64,000 bases of DNA from positions 186,001-250,000 of the forward strand of contig CALGAP010000007.1 in assembly GCA_937958995.1 (NCBI GenBank), given 5' to 3'. The position numbers and the translations under genes were made by a program. This DNA comes from an uncultured Chitinophagaceae bacterium. Lineage in GTDB: Bacteria; Bacteroidota; Bacteroidia; Chitinophagales; Chitinophagaceae. The notes under the pieces were generated by a model. The model ran no database searches and was not told the origin of the DNA. It was given only the letters and a program-made list of their open reading frames with translations. Below, piece by piece: positions 36,186 through 45,428 of this stretch (positions within the stretch are counted from its first letter, which is position 1; each line of letters opens with the position of its first letter).

Positions 36186-37679
36186 ATGAGTTTAAAATCT
36201 TTAGAAGCGTGGTTCGTAACCGGTAGTCAGCATTTGTATGGCGAAGAAACATTGAGGCAAGTAGCAGAACATTCAAAAGAGATTGCCCGCAACCTGGATT
36301 TGCAGGCGGGCATACCCGTGAAAATTGTTTATAAACCTACAGTAAAGAGTCCCGAAGAGATATACAAGGTATGTGAAGAGGCGAATACCACGCAGAACTG
36401 CATCGGCATCATTGCGTGGATGCATACTTTTTCGCCGGCAAAGATGTGGATCGGTGGTTTGAAAGTGTTGCAGAAGCCGCTCCTGCATTTGCATACACAG
36501 TATAACCGCGATATTCCGTGGAGCAGCATTGATATGGATTTTATGAACCTGAACCAGAGCGCACACGGTGACCGCGAGTTTGGGTTTATCATGAGCCGCA
36601 TGCGACTCAACCGCAAGGTGGTGGTGGGCCATTGGCAGGATCCACAGGTGGTGAATGAACTGGGCGTATGGCTGCGCGCGGCCTGCGGCTGGCACGACTG
36701 GCAGGGGGCAAAGTTTGTGCGCTTTGGCGACAACATGCGGCAGGTGGCCGTTACCGAAGGTGATAAGGTGGAAGCCGAAATCAGGTTTGGCTACTCCGTG
36801 AATGGCTATGGCATAGGCGATTTGAAAAAAACGATAGACGAAGTGAGCGATGCTGAAGTGACTAAACTGGTACAGGTGTATGAAGACATTTACAACATGG
36901 CTCCTGCCCTGCGCAAAGGCGGCGACCGCCATGCTTCGCTGCGCGATGCGGCAAGAATAGAAATTGGGCTGCGTAATTTCCTGCAAGCTGGCAATTTCAA
37001 AGGATTCACCGATACCTTTGAAGATCTGCATGGGCTGGTACAGTTGCCCGGCATTGCCGTGCAGCGACTGATGGCCGAGGGTTACGGATTTGGCGCTGAA
37101 GGCGACTGGAAAACTGGCGCTTTGGTAAGAGCCATGAAGGTGATGGCATCCGGCCTGAAGGGCGGCAACAGCTTTATGGAAGATTACACCTATCATTTCG
37201 ATCCCGAAAATCAAATGGTGCTGGGCGCTCATATGCTCGAAATATGCGAGTCGATTGCTGATGGTAAACCCAGTTGCGAAATTCATCCACTCGGCATCGG
37301 CGGTAAGGCCGACCCGGTAAGACTCGTGTTCAACTCCGCTTCGGGTCCCGCTATCAATGCTTCGATAGTTGATATGGGCAATCGTTTCCGCCTGCTGGTA
37401 AATGAAGTGGTGGCTGTGGATCCCATTCAGAGTCTGCCCAAACTGCCGGTAGCCCGCGTGCTGTGGAAGCCCTATCCGGATATGAAAACCGGCTGTGCTG
37501 CCTGGATTCTCGCCGGTGGCGCGCACCACACCTGCTATAGCCAAAACCTCACCAGTGCGCATATGCAGGATTTTGCTGAAATGGCCGGCATCGAATACGT
37601 GCTTATCGGCAAAAACACCAACCTATACGATTTCAAAAATGAGTTGCGCTGGAACGATCTCTACTACGGCCATAAATGA
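36186..37679 (+). CDS. araA: L-arabinose isomerase
   Basis: 497 residues, the usual length. Start EAWFVTGSQHLYGEETL is diagnostic; further motifs are GIIAWMHTFSPAKMWIGG, LHTQYNRDIPW, MDFMNLNQSAHGDREFGF, FGDNMRQVAVTEGDKVEA and GLKGGNSFMEDYTYHFDPENQMVLGAHMLEI with metal-binding residues, and the C-terminal AGGAHHTCYS. It isomerises L-arabinose to L-ribulose. A long antisense frame (429 residues) over this gene is a shadow. The stop is followed by an ACCGG/CCGGT hairpin at 37681-37707, without a T run. Confidence 0.97.
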   Translation: MSLKSLEAWFVTGSQHLYGEETLRQVAEHSKEIARNLDLQAGIPVKIVYKPTVKSPEEIYKVCEEANTTQNCIGIIAWMHTFSPAKMWIGGLKVLQKPLLHLHTQYNRDIPWSSIDMDFMNLNQSAHGDREFGFIMSRMRLNRKVVVGHWQDPQVVNELGVWLRAACGWHDWQGAKFVRFGDNMRQVAVTEGDKVEAEIRFGYSVNGYGIGDLKKTIDEVSDAEVTKLVQVYEDIYNMAPALRKGGDRHASLRDAARIEIGLRNFLQAGNFKGFTDTFEDLHGLVQLPGIAVQRLMAEGYGFGAEGDWKTGALVRAMKVMASGLKGGNSFMEDYTYHFDPENQMVLGAHMLEICESIADGKPSCEIHPLGIGGKADPVRLVFNSASGPAINASIVDMGNRFRLLVNEVVAVDPIQSLPKLPVARVLWKPYPDMKTGCAAWILAGGAHHTCYSQNLTSAHMQDFAEMAGIEYVLIGKNTNLYDFKNELRWNDLYYGHK

Positions 37680-37715
37680 TACCGGCTGCGTGTGCCGCAT
37701 CCGGTAAACCGTATT

Positions 37716-38147
37716 TCAGGTAAAATGCGGTGAATTGGTCTTGAATCTTCCCATCAGGATGATGGCGACGGCCGAGAGTAAAATTACAGCAAGATTGAAG
37801 AGGATATTCAACTCCAGCGAAGCGCCCTGCCACAGTTCGCCGCAATGACATTGTGCCTTGGAACCCGCGGGCAACATCACAAACAGGTATATGGTGTAAA
37901 GACTCATCACCGCCATGGCGCATACAAAGCCGGCAAGGCGCTTCGCAGGGCGCCAGAGCAGCCAGGCCAATAACACGTGTACCAGTGGCAACAAATAGCT
38001 GATGATATACGCGAAGACCTTGCCGGTGCGTGGACGGTTTAGCTGGGAAAAGTAAGTTTCATGGTAAACAAACTGCACGGCAGCGGCATATAAAAAGACT
38101 ACGATCAGTGCTGATGCCAGTAATTCCACAATAGTTTTTCCTTTCAT
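37716..38147 (-). CDS. MauE/DoxX-like redox membrane protein
   Basis: 143 residues with four predicted membrane segments (IVELLASALIVVFLYAAAVQF, VFAYIISYLLPLVHVLLAWLL, LAGFVCAMAVMSLYTIYLFVML and LNILFNLAVILLSAVAIIL). Between the third and fourth is QCHCGELW, the paired-cysteine loop of the MauE subfamily, which suggests disulfide or quinone redox chemistry. Bacteroidota genomes have many such small proteins, often unlinked to amine dehydrogenase. It stands alone on the minus strand, convergent with araA, with a perfect palindrome (38184-38200) upstream. Its partner is unknown. Confidence 0.8.
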   Translation of the reverse strand: MKGKTIVELLASALIVVFLYAAAVQFVYHETYFSQLNRPRTGKVFAYIISYLLPLVHVLLAWLLWRPAKRLAGFVCAMAVMSLYTIYLFVMLPAGSKAQCHCGELWQGASLELNILFNLAVILLSAVAIILMGRFKTNSPHFT

Positions 38148-38183
38148 TGTGTACAGGTTTAATGGTCCGGTCAGGATAACTTA

Positions 38184-38200
38184 TGTATAAACGTTATACA
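38184..38200. promoter_or_regulatory. Palindrome upstream of the MauE-like gene
   Basis: TGTATAAACGTTATACA: two perfect 7-base arms around a 3-base centre, 37 bases before the start codon of the MauE-like gene. The position fits a repressor operator; the protein that would bind is not identifiable here. Confidence 0.4.
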
Positions 38201-38318
38201 ACAAACGGGTATTGTATATTCAATTTTTAATTTCGGATATACTACCGTTATCACACATACGCAAGAATTGATAAAACTGTAACTGGTTGGGGAATAATGC
38301 TGCGGCCGGTACAAATTT

Positions 38319-39599
38319 TTACCTGGGTCTCCATTCCAAAATCCGGACATGCTGCGGGGCAATTTGTTCTGTGCGTTCGCCATCGCCCTGGCCGCTGTAC
38401 TGCACGTATAGATGAAGCATATTTTTTCGGCGCCACAACTCCGTATCAAAGGAAGGTTCCGACTGGCCAATGGAGGTTTCAGTAAGATCAACTGTATTCC
38501 ACTCTCCTTTCGAAATATTATTGCAATAGGCTACGGACAGGCGATTATCTCTTTCTGCATCACGAAAAACGAGGTATACTTTCTTTCCGCGCACCATCAC
38601 CTGGGGTCTTGATATCGGTATGCGCCTGGTGCCACCCCCGCTCAGGGTGAAACCTGCTGTACGGTTTGAAACCTGTTGGATTTGCCAGGCGCTGCCATTG
38701 AAATAAACGAGATGGTATTGCGGGGAAATATTTCCCTGCGGCCGCCAGTAAGTAGCAATATAGGGCCGGCCCTTGGCGTCGGTGGTCATGGAAGTACCAT
38801 TGATCAGGTCGCTGTTTTGCGGTATATGCGCGATATATTCGGCATTGGCGGCGTTCATGGGAACCACTTGCACGCTGCCACCAGACTTTTGCCAGGTCTT
38901 TCCGCCATCTGCGGAGCGGGCATAACAGAGATCGTGGTTGGAAGCCACGTCAGGTGTTTCGCGCCATACCCAGCTGATATGAAATACGCCCTGGTCGTCC
39001 ACACAAGCCTGCCAGTATGCGCTGCGCTCGCCTTCGCCATCGATCAGGTTGTCCTGGATGCGTTCCCATTTTTTCCGTGTGGTGTAATATCGGTTCAGAA
39101 TAAGATTACCCCGCCCCGAACTGCCATCGCGATACAGGAACAACAAATCGCCGTTGGGCATTTTATAAAATTCCGGATAACTCACTCTCGATTCCGTGCT
39201 GCCAACCATTGGCAGCTTATCTGTCAGTTCCAATGATTCGGGCGCCACGCTGCGGCAATAATTGAGTTGATTATTGTGATGATCCCAGGACATATGCAGG
39301 TAGCCATCGCCATCCACCATTATACTGATGCTATTGTGCGCGTCTGTGATATTACCCTTGTATCGTGTTTGCTTTACTTCCCATGACCCGCCGGTGATAT
39401 TGCGCCTTGCCAGCACCACATGACCGGTGCTGTCGTAATACGCTACGTACTGCCAGTGACTATCCGAAGCAATTGAATTGCGCCTGAAAACAACGGCATT
39501 CACGGTATTGCCGGCCCATCCCCACCCTACTACCGATTCTTTCTGCGAAAGACAATCCGCTGTTACAAAAAAGAACAATATCGTCCAGGCACACTTCAT
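38319..39599 (-). CDS. Exported BNR_4-type beta-propeller protein
   Basis: 426 residues with a signal peptide (MKCAWTILFFFVTADCLSQ). Propeller-like repeats match the BNR_4 family: YVAYYDSTGHVVLARRNI, DAHNSISIMVDGDGYLHMSWDHH, SYPEFYKMPNGDLLFLYRDG, GVFHISWVWRETPDVASNHDLCYARSADGGKTW and GRPYIATYWRPQG. Related seven-bladed proteins include polysaccharide lyases (ulvan lyase PL24/PL25 type) and uncharacterised PUL proteins, so a lyase or glycosidase acting on acidic glycans is possible, but no catalytic residues are assigned. It is last in a tight minus-strand operon, 8 bases after GH31. Confidence 0.8.
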   Translation of the reverse strand: MKCAWTILFFFVTADCLSQKESVVGWGWAGNTVNAVVFRRNSIASDSHWQYVAYYDSTGHVVLARRNITGGSWEVKQTRYKGNITDAHNSISIMVDGDGYLHMSWDHHNNQLNYCRSVAPESLELTDKLPMVGSTESRVSYPEFYKMPNGDLLFLYRDGSSGRGNLILNRYYTTRKKWERIQDNLIDGEGERSAYWQACVDDQGVFHISWVWRETPDVASNHDLCYARSADGGKTWQKSGGSVQVVPMNAANAEYIAHIPQNSDLINGTSMTTDAKGRPYIATYWRPQGNISPQYHLVYFNGSAWQIQQVSNRTAGFTLSGGGTRRIPISRPQVMVRGKKVYLVFRDAERDNRLSVAYCNNISKGEWNTVDLTETSIGQSEPSFDTELWRRKNMLHLYVQYSGQGDGERTEQIAPQHVRILEWRPR

Positions 39600-39607
39600 G
39601 CAAATTG

Positions 39608-42016
39608 TTATTTAAGCCGCAGGCTGATGGATATGCCCCGCTCCACCGGCGCGCTGGTTTTCAGATACAATATTTTTTCCTGCGCGTTGTAATTTCCCTG
39701 CACCGCATTTTCATTCTCAGTTATTGCAACAGGTGCTGCGTACAGGCGTACTCTCAATTCATAAGATTTCACGGAGCTTTTGTAATCTCCTTTAGGCGGA
39801 TCCAGTTCAATCACCAGGTTATTTTCTTCCGTCTCAGTATGAATAATAGTTTCAGCATATTTTCCTGAAAGATAGTCAAGCGATTTACCATCGTCGTCGT
39901 ACAATACGAAATGTCCTTTTTCCCCGGGGAAAATATCGAGTGTCAGTCGGTCAACGGTCTTTTCCCCAACGTAACTCATCACCGGTTGCCGCGCTATGAT
40001 GCTGCCGGCGCGCACAAACATTGGCAGTACATCGAGCGGCGTCACAATATTGAGCCACTGGCCGCCGCTGAATTTTTTACCGCTGTGAAAATCGTACCAT
40101 TCACCTTTGGGCAAATACACCACGCGCGTTTGGGCGCCCTTGGTGGTAACCGGGCAAATCATTAATGCATCGCCCAGCATATACTGGTCGGTGATGTTAT
40201 AGACGTTGGGATCGTCCTGGTAATCGATCACCAGCGCGCGCATCAGGGGCATGCCGCTGTTGTGCATCTGCCAGGCATGACTATACAGGTAGGGCAGTAA
40301 CGAATAGCGCAGCGAATCGTATTTCCTGAAAATGCGCAGCGCTTCCTCGCCATAGTGCCAGGGCTCTTTGTAACCGGGATGATCCATGCCAAAGACCATC
40401 GCAATAGGACTCATCATACCAAACTGGCACCAGCGTATATACAATTCGGGATCGGCATTGTGCTCGAAGCCACCCATGCAGTGCGTCCAGTAACCCACTC
40501 CCGACAAACCATTATTCAAACCCGCTTTTATCACCGGTTCAAAATACTGCCACTCGCTGGGCCAATCGCCCGCAAAAATGAAGGGATAGCGCTGTATGCC
40601 TGCATATCCCTCGCGTGTATGATTGAGGCCACGTATGCCATTATACTCCTGGAATTTTTCAAAGGGCGCTTTGGCATAAGCCAGCGGAAAAAGATTGTGC
40701 AGCTTAGCAACCTCTTTTCCCACAGGACCTACCCTATCACTTTCATTCGCAAGACCGCCAAAGGCGCTGCCTTCATCTGTTTTCAAAAACTTCGCACCCA
40801 GCGAAGCCACGCGCATCACGCCATAATTCCACCACCAGTCAACCGCAGCCGGGTCGAAAAAATTCACAAACTCGCCCGGCCGCCCGTTTTCGGGATAGGT
40901 ATATCCCAGTCGTTGCGCCGTATCGAGCAGTTTTATTTTATTGCCATTATCAAAGCGTGGGCGCAGGTGCAGGCCCACCATCGAGAAATTCATTTTGTAC
41001 AGGCTGTCGAACATAGCCTTCGGGTTCGTGAATGTTTCCCGCCACTCGAAAGAGGTTGCTCCCTTACCCCCCACTTTTCCGAAAATGCGCCAGGTGCTGT
41101 CGAGCCAGAGAATATCAACGGGAATGCCCATGGCACGCAGCTTACGCGCCAGTTCAATTACGTAAGTATCCGAAGTAAAATGTTCGTAATTCCAGGTGCC
41201 CCCCGAATAGGTACCCACATGCAAGCCTAAAGCAAACTTTGGCACCATGGGCGAGCGACCGGTAAGTGCAGTATACTGATACAATATGGTTTCAAAGCGC
41301 GGGCCATATATGAAGTAAAAATCCAGTTCACCACCCGAGGCGCTGAAACTGTACTCGTCGGCCGATGCATAACCCATATCCCACTGCGTAGGATATGCAT
41401 TGTGAAAGAAAACACCATGTCCGTTTGTACTCATAAAAAACGGTATGGGGCAATAATTTGCTTCCAGCACATTATAAGCGCCTACGATATGAGGCATACC
41501 CTTGCCACGACCAACATTCAGAGTAAGCCGCTTATTGCGCTGATCTAAAAAATCCATGCGTTCGCCAAAACCAAAGATATGTTCACCAGCATCGAGTTTA
41601 CTTTTGCAGCCAACCGTGTCATTATTTGAAAACAGGTTTTTAGCAGAATAAATTTCCTTCCCTTTCAAATCTTTTACCGTAATGGCGAAAGGGTTTTTCT
41701 CAACAGTGATCACCAGCTGTTTTGAAGAAAGTATAAACGACTTTTGATTTTCTGATTTTTCCACGCTTACCGGCGACCAATCATATTTCTTTATCATCCA
41801 GGGTTCGTCTTTTTCAAAATCGCCCGTCCAGCTTGCACGCACGCGAAACATCATCATGGTGCAAAACTCGATCATCACCCTGCCTTTGGTGGTGGTGAAA
41901 TAAAAACGATTACCCTCCTGCCTGAAACCAGATTGATAAGCGCCGATGGGCTGTTGCGCCTTCAACACGGTAACGGCCAGAAAAATAAATAATACACCCA
42001 GTATTGACCTGATCAT
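39608..42016 (-). CDS. GH31 alpha-glycosidase (alpha-xylosidase/alpha-glucosidase type)
   Basis: 802 residues with signal peptide (ILGVLFIFLAVTVLKAQ). N-terminal beta domain to about 250, then the catalytic barrel with DILWLDSTWR, the nucleophile Asp414 in FLKTDEGSAFGG and the acid/base Asp484 in FIFAGDWPSEWQ, and C-terminal beta domains ending in the DUF5110-like part (FVLYDDDGKSLDYLSGKYAE). The +1/-1 site signature LKTDEG differs from the classic DMNE of maltases, so substrate prediction is weak; alpha-xylosidase, alpha-galactosidase or other debranching activity on pectin or hemicellulose is possible. Its ATG overlaps the end of the GH105 gene by 4 bases, showing translational coupling. 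Confidence 0.93.
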   Translation of the reverse strand: MIRSILGVLFIFLAVTVLKAQQPIGAYQSGFRQEGNRFYFTTTKGRVMIEFCTMMMFRVRASWTGDFEKDEPWMIKKYDWSPVSVEKSENQKSFILSSKQLVITVEKNPFAITVKDLKGKEIYSAKNLFSNNDTVGCKSKLDAGEHIFGFGERMDFLDQRNKRLTLNVGRGKGMPHIVGAYNVLEANYCPIPFFMSTNGHGVFFHNAYPTQWDMGYASADEYSFSASGGELDFYFIYGPRFETILYQYTALTGRSPMVPKFALGLHVGTYSGGTWNYEHFTSDTYVIELARKLRAMGIPVDILWLDSTWRIFGKVGGKGATSFEWRETFTNPKAMFDSLYKMNFSMVGLHLRPRFDNGNKIKLLDTAQRLGYTYPENGRPGEFVNFFDPAAVDWWWNYGVMRVASLGAKFLKTDEGSAFGGLANESDRVGPVGKEVAKLHNLFPLAYAKAPFEKFQEYNGIRGLNHTREGYAGIQRYPFIFAGDWPSEWQYFEPVIKAGLNNGLSGVGYWTHCMGGFEHNADPELYIRWCQFGMMSPIAMVFGMDHPGYKEPWHYGEEALRIFRKYDSLRYSLLPYLYSHAWQMHNSGMPLMRALVIDYQDDPNVYNITDQYMLGDALMICPVTTKGAQTRVVYLPKGEWYDFHSGKKFSGGQWLNIVTPLDVLPMFVRAGSIIARQPVMSYVGEKTVDRLTLDIFPGEKGHFVLYDDDGKSLDYLSGKYAETIIHTETEENNLVIELDPPKGDYKSSVKSYELRVRLYAAPVAITENENAVQGNYNAQEKILYLKTSAPVERGISISLRLK

Positions 42017-43137
42017 AATTTCTTCAATTTATACACTTCTGAGCCCGCCAGCAAGAAACAACCCAAACCATAATCTTCAAAATCTGGCTGGTGGTCATAG
42101 CTCACCGGCTGACCGTCTTTCGGCTCCTTTCCCGTTCCCTGCACATAACCGAGAAAGCCATTGGGATGCACGCAGTCTTTCACCATGGCGTTCCAACTGC
42201 CGATCACCACCGGCAAATAAGTCTCGCGGTCGATCAGCCCATTATTGATGCCCCAGGCCATGCCATATACAAACAAGGCAGTGCCCGACAGCTCCTTGCT
42301 GCCATAGTTGTTAGGATCGTGCAGGCTGGGCGGCCAGAAACCATCGTCGCGCCGGCATGTAAGCAACGCCTGCAGCATGTCTCTATAATTCTGCAGGTAT
42401 TCGTTGTAATGCGGGTCAGTTTTGGGCAACCACTCCAACACGCGCACCAATGCAGCCACTACCCACCCGTTGCCGCGGCTCCAATAGCAGTCTTCGCCAT
42501 TGGGTTCTTTATAAGGAGGATCGAAGTCTTTATCGCGCCACCAGAGTTTGTCTTCGGAATTGTACAAACCATTGTCGCCATGCTTATATTTGGTATAGGC
42601 ATACATTTCATACATGCGGTTGAAATAGCTGGTATCTTCAAACACCACTCCCAGCCGCGCAAATACAGGCATAGCCATTTGAAGAGCGTCAATCCAGTTC
42701 CAGTCATCAATTTTCGAACTGGCTTTCATTAGATCAATGGACTCCTTAATAGACTTGATGCGTTCTTCTTTTTTATCTATCAGATACAAGTCAATATAAG
42801 CCTGTCCGCATGCCTGGTTGTCGGCATTGCGCGTGCCCACTCCTCCTCGCAGATTCCATTGATGTTTGTTGCCCCAGTCAACGGCATAGTTGTAATAGGC
42901 TTTCTTTTTGTCGATGCTATACAATGCCATCAGTCCTTCATAATACACAGCTCTTGTCCAGATATTGGCCGGACGCGTTATGTTTGTGGTGATAGAATCG
43001 CCCGGGTTGGGCCATTTCTTCATAAAATATTTGTTGGTGAGCCGCATCACCTTAAGAACTTCTTTTTTATTGGGAAAGTCCTGCGCAGTAGTTGTGACTG
43101 ACAACAGTAGAATTATAAAAAGTGCTTTTATTTTCAT
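42013..43137 (-). CDS. GH105 unsaturated rhamnogalacturonyl/glucuronyl hydrolase
   Basis: 374 residues, signal peptide to TTTAQ19. The (alpha/alpha)6 barrel shows RGGVGTRNADNQACGQAYIDLY with Asp106 (equivalent to the first catalytic Asp of YteR), and DDWNWIDALQMAMPVFARLG with Asp150 as the second; YWSRGNGWVVAALVRVLEWLP and EDYGLGCFLLAGSEVYKL also match. The enzyme removes the 4,5-unsaturated uronic acid left by pectin or rhamnogalacturonan lyases. In the operon with a CE12 esterase and GH31, rhamnogalacturonan I is the likely source. Confidence 0.93.
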   Translation of the reverse strand: MKIKALFIILLLSVTTTAQDFPNKKEVLKVMRLTNKYFMKKWPNPGDSITTNITRPANIWTRAVYYEGLMALYSIDKKKAYYNYAVDWGNKHQWNLRGGVGTRNADNQACGQAYIDLYLIDKKEERIKSIKESIDLMKASSKIDDWNWIDALQMAMPVFARLGVVFEDTSYFNRMYEMYAYTKYKHGDNGLYNSEDKLWWRDKDFDPPYKEPNGEDCYWSRGNGWVVAALVRVLEWLPKTDPHYNEYLQNYRDMLQALLTCRRDDGFWPPSLHDPNNYGSKELSGTALFVYGMAWGINNGLIDRETYLPVVIGSWNAMVKDCVHPNGFLGYVQGTGKEPKDGQPVSYDHQPDFEDYGLGCFLLAGSEVYKLKKL

Positions 43138-43150
43138 TGGAGAGATGGCT

Positions 43151-43933
43151 TTATTTCTTCAAATAATTTTTCAGGTTACAATCCAGTTTTCGAATTGCTT
43201 CAATTACGATGGAAGCGGTCAGCTCCGAACCCTCTTTGTTGGGATGGGTATGATCCACCGGGAAAAATGTGTGCACCTTATCCGGTCCCAACGCATCATA
43301 ACGGTCAGCCACCAGCGCATTCAACGGAATAAAGAGTGCGCCATTCGATTGGGCTACGGCCTGCGCCCAGCCTGCGTAAATTGAGTCGGAACGCACGACT
43401 TTGCTTTCCCGGAAATTATCGCGCGGCACGAGGGAGCAGACAATGGGTATCGCGCCTTTCGCTTTCGTATCATCTACATACCTGCGCATGTAATGACCAT
43501 AGGTGTACACTACTTCATTCATTTTCCGGACAGGATTATAAATGGCCACGCTATCGTTGCCGATGCCGCGAATGGTTCCGCGCGCACGGGCGGTATCATC
43601 GAGGGGAACCGCATCATTGTGCCCGAATTGCATGATCACAAAATCGCCTGGTTTGAGGCGCTGCAATATCCTGTCCCAGCGCCCTTCTGTAATAAAGGCG
43701 CAGCTGCTTCTTCCGCCAATCGCGTAATTCTCCACAGCAATGCGCGTGGTATCGAAATAGCCGGCCATAAAGCTGCCCCACCCCCACAATCCCTGGTCAC
43801 CGGTACCGGAACCATTTTTCACCGTTGAATCGCCGATGATGTAGAGAACGGGTTTTTGATTTTGAAAAAACAGGAATGAGCTGAGCCCTATGAAGGTTGT
43901 GAAAAGAAAGAAAATCCGTTTGATTAGTCGCAT
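43151..43933 (-). CDS. CE12-type rhamnogalacturonan acetylesterase (SGNH)
   Basis: 260 residues with an N-terminal hydrophobic signal (IFFLFTTFIGLSSFLFF). All SGNH blocks are visible: GDSTV with nucleophile Ser36, GGRSS with Gly74, FGHND with Asn106 and DHTHPN with Asp227 and His230. This is the single-domain CE12 form, which removes acetyl groups from galacturonate in rhamnogalacturonan or from xylan. It is the first gene of the operon CE12-GH105-GH31-BNR_4. A direct repeat GCAGGATGCTTCAGGATG (coding strand) stands 74 bases upstream and recurs before another start codon at 47204. Confidence 0.9.
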   Translation of the reverse strand: MRLIKRIFFLFTTFIGLSSFLFFQNQKPVLYIIGDSTVKNGSGTGDQGLWGWGSFMAGYFDTTRIAVENYAIGGRSSCAFITEGRWDRILQRLKPGDFVIMQFGHNDAVPLDDTARARGTIRGIGNDSVAIYNPVRKMNEVVYTYGHYMRRYVDDTKAKGAIPIVCSLVPRDNFRESKVVRSDSIYAGWAQAVAQSNGALFIPLNALVADRYDALGPDKVHTFFPVDHTHPNKEGSELTASIVIEAIRKLDCNLKNYLKK

Positions 43934-44006
43934 GCATGATTACGATTTTTTCAAAATGAAGGCTACCGGTTTGGACTTGTAAAGTAAGTTATTGAGGAGG
44001 CCTCTC

Positions 44007-44024
44007 CATCCTGAAGCATCCTGC
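44007..44024 (-). promoter_or_regulatory. Direct-repeat element before the CE12 operon (copy A)
   Basis: CATCCTGAAGCATCCTGC, that is two CATCCTG words 10 bases apart. It lies 74 bases from the CE12 start codon. An almost identical element (one base different) is at 47276-47293, 72 bases before another ATG. One-turn spacing of direct repeats suits an AraC-type or hybrid two-component regulator. Confidence 0.5.
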
Positions 44025-44079
44025 AAAAGGGATTGGAAGGGATTTTATGAATTGGCGTAGATGATTGAATCGCGTATTA

Positions 44080-44186
44080 AACGCAGATGGCGCGGATTTC
44101 ACAGATGATGCGGACGAAAGCAGTGGTTTGATGTATGTACATTATCCGCGTAATCTGCGCCATCTGCGCTCAATCCGCGATAAAAG
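44080..44186. repeat. Dispersed imperfect inverted repeat (second copy)
   Basis: Left arm ACGCAGATGGCGCGGATTTC (44081-44100) and right arm built of CGCGTAATCTGCGCCATCTGCGC and AATCCGCGATAAAA (44148-44186); the arms are largely complementary (GCAGATGGCGC faces GCGCCATCTGC). Similar words at 32247-32413 mark it as one family. It fills most of the otherwise gene-free stretch 43934-44380. Confidence 0.65.
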
Positions 44187-44213
44187 AAAAGCGGCCAGTA
44201 AAAACCAGCCGCG
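44181..44213 (-). terminator. Rho-independent terminator after the Ldh-family gene
   Basis: GCGGC (44191-44195) pairs with GCCGC (44208-44212). On the minus strand the hairpin is followed by TTTTCTTTTA. It ends transcription from the dehydrogenase gene at 44381, about 170 bases downstream of its stop. Confidence 0.65.
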
Positions 44214-44380
44214 CATTAACAACTGCTAAACGAAAAGAATTTTCCTGTGCCAGGCGAAAGGTTGTGATCGCCCGGAAAAACAACAACGTATGAGACGCCG
44301 GCCTCGTGAAAAACTTTCTGCGTTGCACCATTTATTTTTTTGGCAGCCGGATGCGGCATTGGTTTTACCGCGGGAAAGAC

Positions 44381-45394
44381 TCATTGGAGGGCCAAAATTT
44401 CAGACCAGAACTTCTTCAATACCGGAACACCCTTGTCCAGGTTCTCTGCGCGGGTGCGCAATACCCGTTCACCCGGATAACTGATGCGTTTTTCTGCGTG
44501 CGGAGTGGATTGTTTGTAGTCGTTGATGATGTTTTCAAGCAGTGTGGCAATAGTGGAATGGTTTCCCAATTTTGTAAGATCGATGGCGATGAAGACCTGC
44601 GACAAGGAAGTCTCGGTTTGTTTGCGGGCAATCTCATGCACAGACAAACCACCCGACAGCACCGCAGCCAGTATATCGAGCAGCAGTGCCAGCCCCGCCC
44701 CTTTCCAGTAGCCCACCGGAACTGGTCGTCGCGATTGCAGAATTTCTGCCGGGTCGTTGCTCAGTTCGCCCCTGGTATCGTAGCCGCCGTAAACAGACAG
44801 CTTTTCATTTTTCAATACCGCCAGTTCCATCGCTCCATAAGAGTATTGCGACATGGCCATGTCCAGCACGATGGCTTCATCCCGGTAAGGCAGGGCCATC
44901 ACCAGCGGGTTGTTGCCGAGCCTTCCATCCAGCGCGCCCCAAGCGGGCATGATGGCTGTAGTGTTGGTCCACCCGATAAAGGCAAAACCGGCCTTCGCCG
45001 CCTGCCAGCCATAGCTGCCCCCGCGCATCCAGTGATTGGTGTTTGCCAGGGCTACGCAACCGATGCCGTGTTGCCGCGCAATGCCCATGGCCGTATCGGT
45101 AGCCTGCATGGCGTTGAGCGGACCGGGGCCCAGGTGGCCATCCCACTGCTCCAGCGCGCCGGCACGGTGAACGAGTGAAGGTTCTGCACCTGGATGCACC
45201 ATGCCTTTACGGATATATTCTACAAATCGCGGGAAACGGTAAACTCCGTGCGTGTACACGCCATCAACAGAATTGTTGGTAAAAACAGCGGCGCATTGTT
45301 TTGCACTGTCGGCGGTAAAGCCATTTTTCAAAAGAATATCCGTAAAAATATCGTTCATATCCCCGACGGATATGCGAATGGTATCATTGCTCAT
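44381..45394 (-). CDS. Ldh-family (malate/L-lactate type) dehydrogenase, YiaK-like
   Basis: 337 residues from the ATG at 45394 (MSNDTIRISVGDMNDIFTDILL); the frame is open to 45439, where it would overlap the upstream gene. Family signatures are VDGVYTHGVYRFPRFVEYI, GIGCVALANTNHWMRGGSYGWQAA with the active-site His, GFAFIGWTNTTAIMPAWG and GGLSVHEIARKQTE near the C-terminus. The length and motifs are closest to 3-dehydro-L-gulonate 2-dehydrogenase (YiaK) rather than to malate dehydrogenase, so a role in reducing a uronate-derived keto-acid is plausible. The gene follows the second CE12 gene (start 34 bases beyond that stop). Confidence 0.82.
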   Translation of the reverse strand: MSNDTIRISVGDMNDIFTDILLKNGFTADSAKQCAAVFTNNSVDGVYTHGVYRFPRFVEYIRKGMVHPGAEPSLVHRAGALEQWDGHLGPGPLNAMQATDTAMGIARQHGIGCVALANTNHWMRGGSYGWQAAKAGFAFIGWTNTTAIMPAWGALDGRLGNNPLVMALPYRDEAIVLDMAMSQYSYGAMELAVLKNEKLSVYGGYDTRGELSNDPAEILQSRRPVPVGYWKGAGLALLLDILAAVLSGGLSVHEIARKQTETSLSQVFIAIDLTKLGNHSTIATLLENIINDYKQSTPHAEKRISYPGERVLRTRAENLDKGVPVLKKFWSEILALQ

Positions 45395-45428
45395 AGTGGC
45401 ATCACTTGAAACTGTTTCAAGATAGCGA

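Noticed and set aside
36273..37562. 429-residue open frame on the minus strand over araA
   Set aside because: It is fully antisense to an intact, well-conserved L-arabinose isomerase; composition is rich in His, Gln and Ala with no family features. High GC at third positions opens such frames.
37681..37707. ACCGG/CCGGT hairpin after araA as a terminator
   Set aside because: It lacks a T run on either strand, so it is mentioned only in the araA entry.
40355..41230. 291-residue plus-strand frame inside the GH31 gene
   Set aside because: Antisense to conserved GH31 catalytic segments, with no signal, motif or ribosome-binding context.
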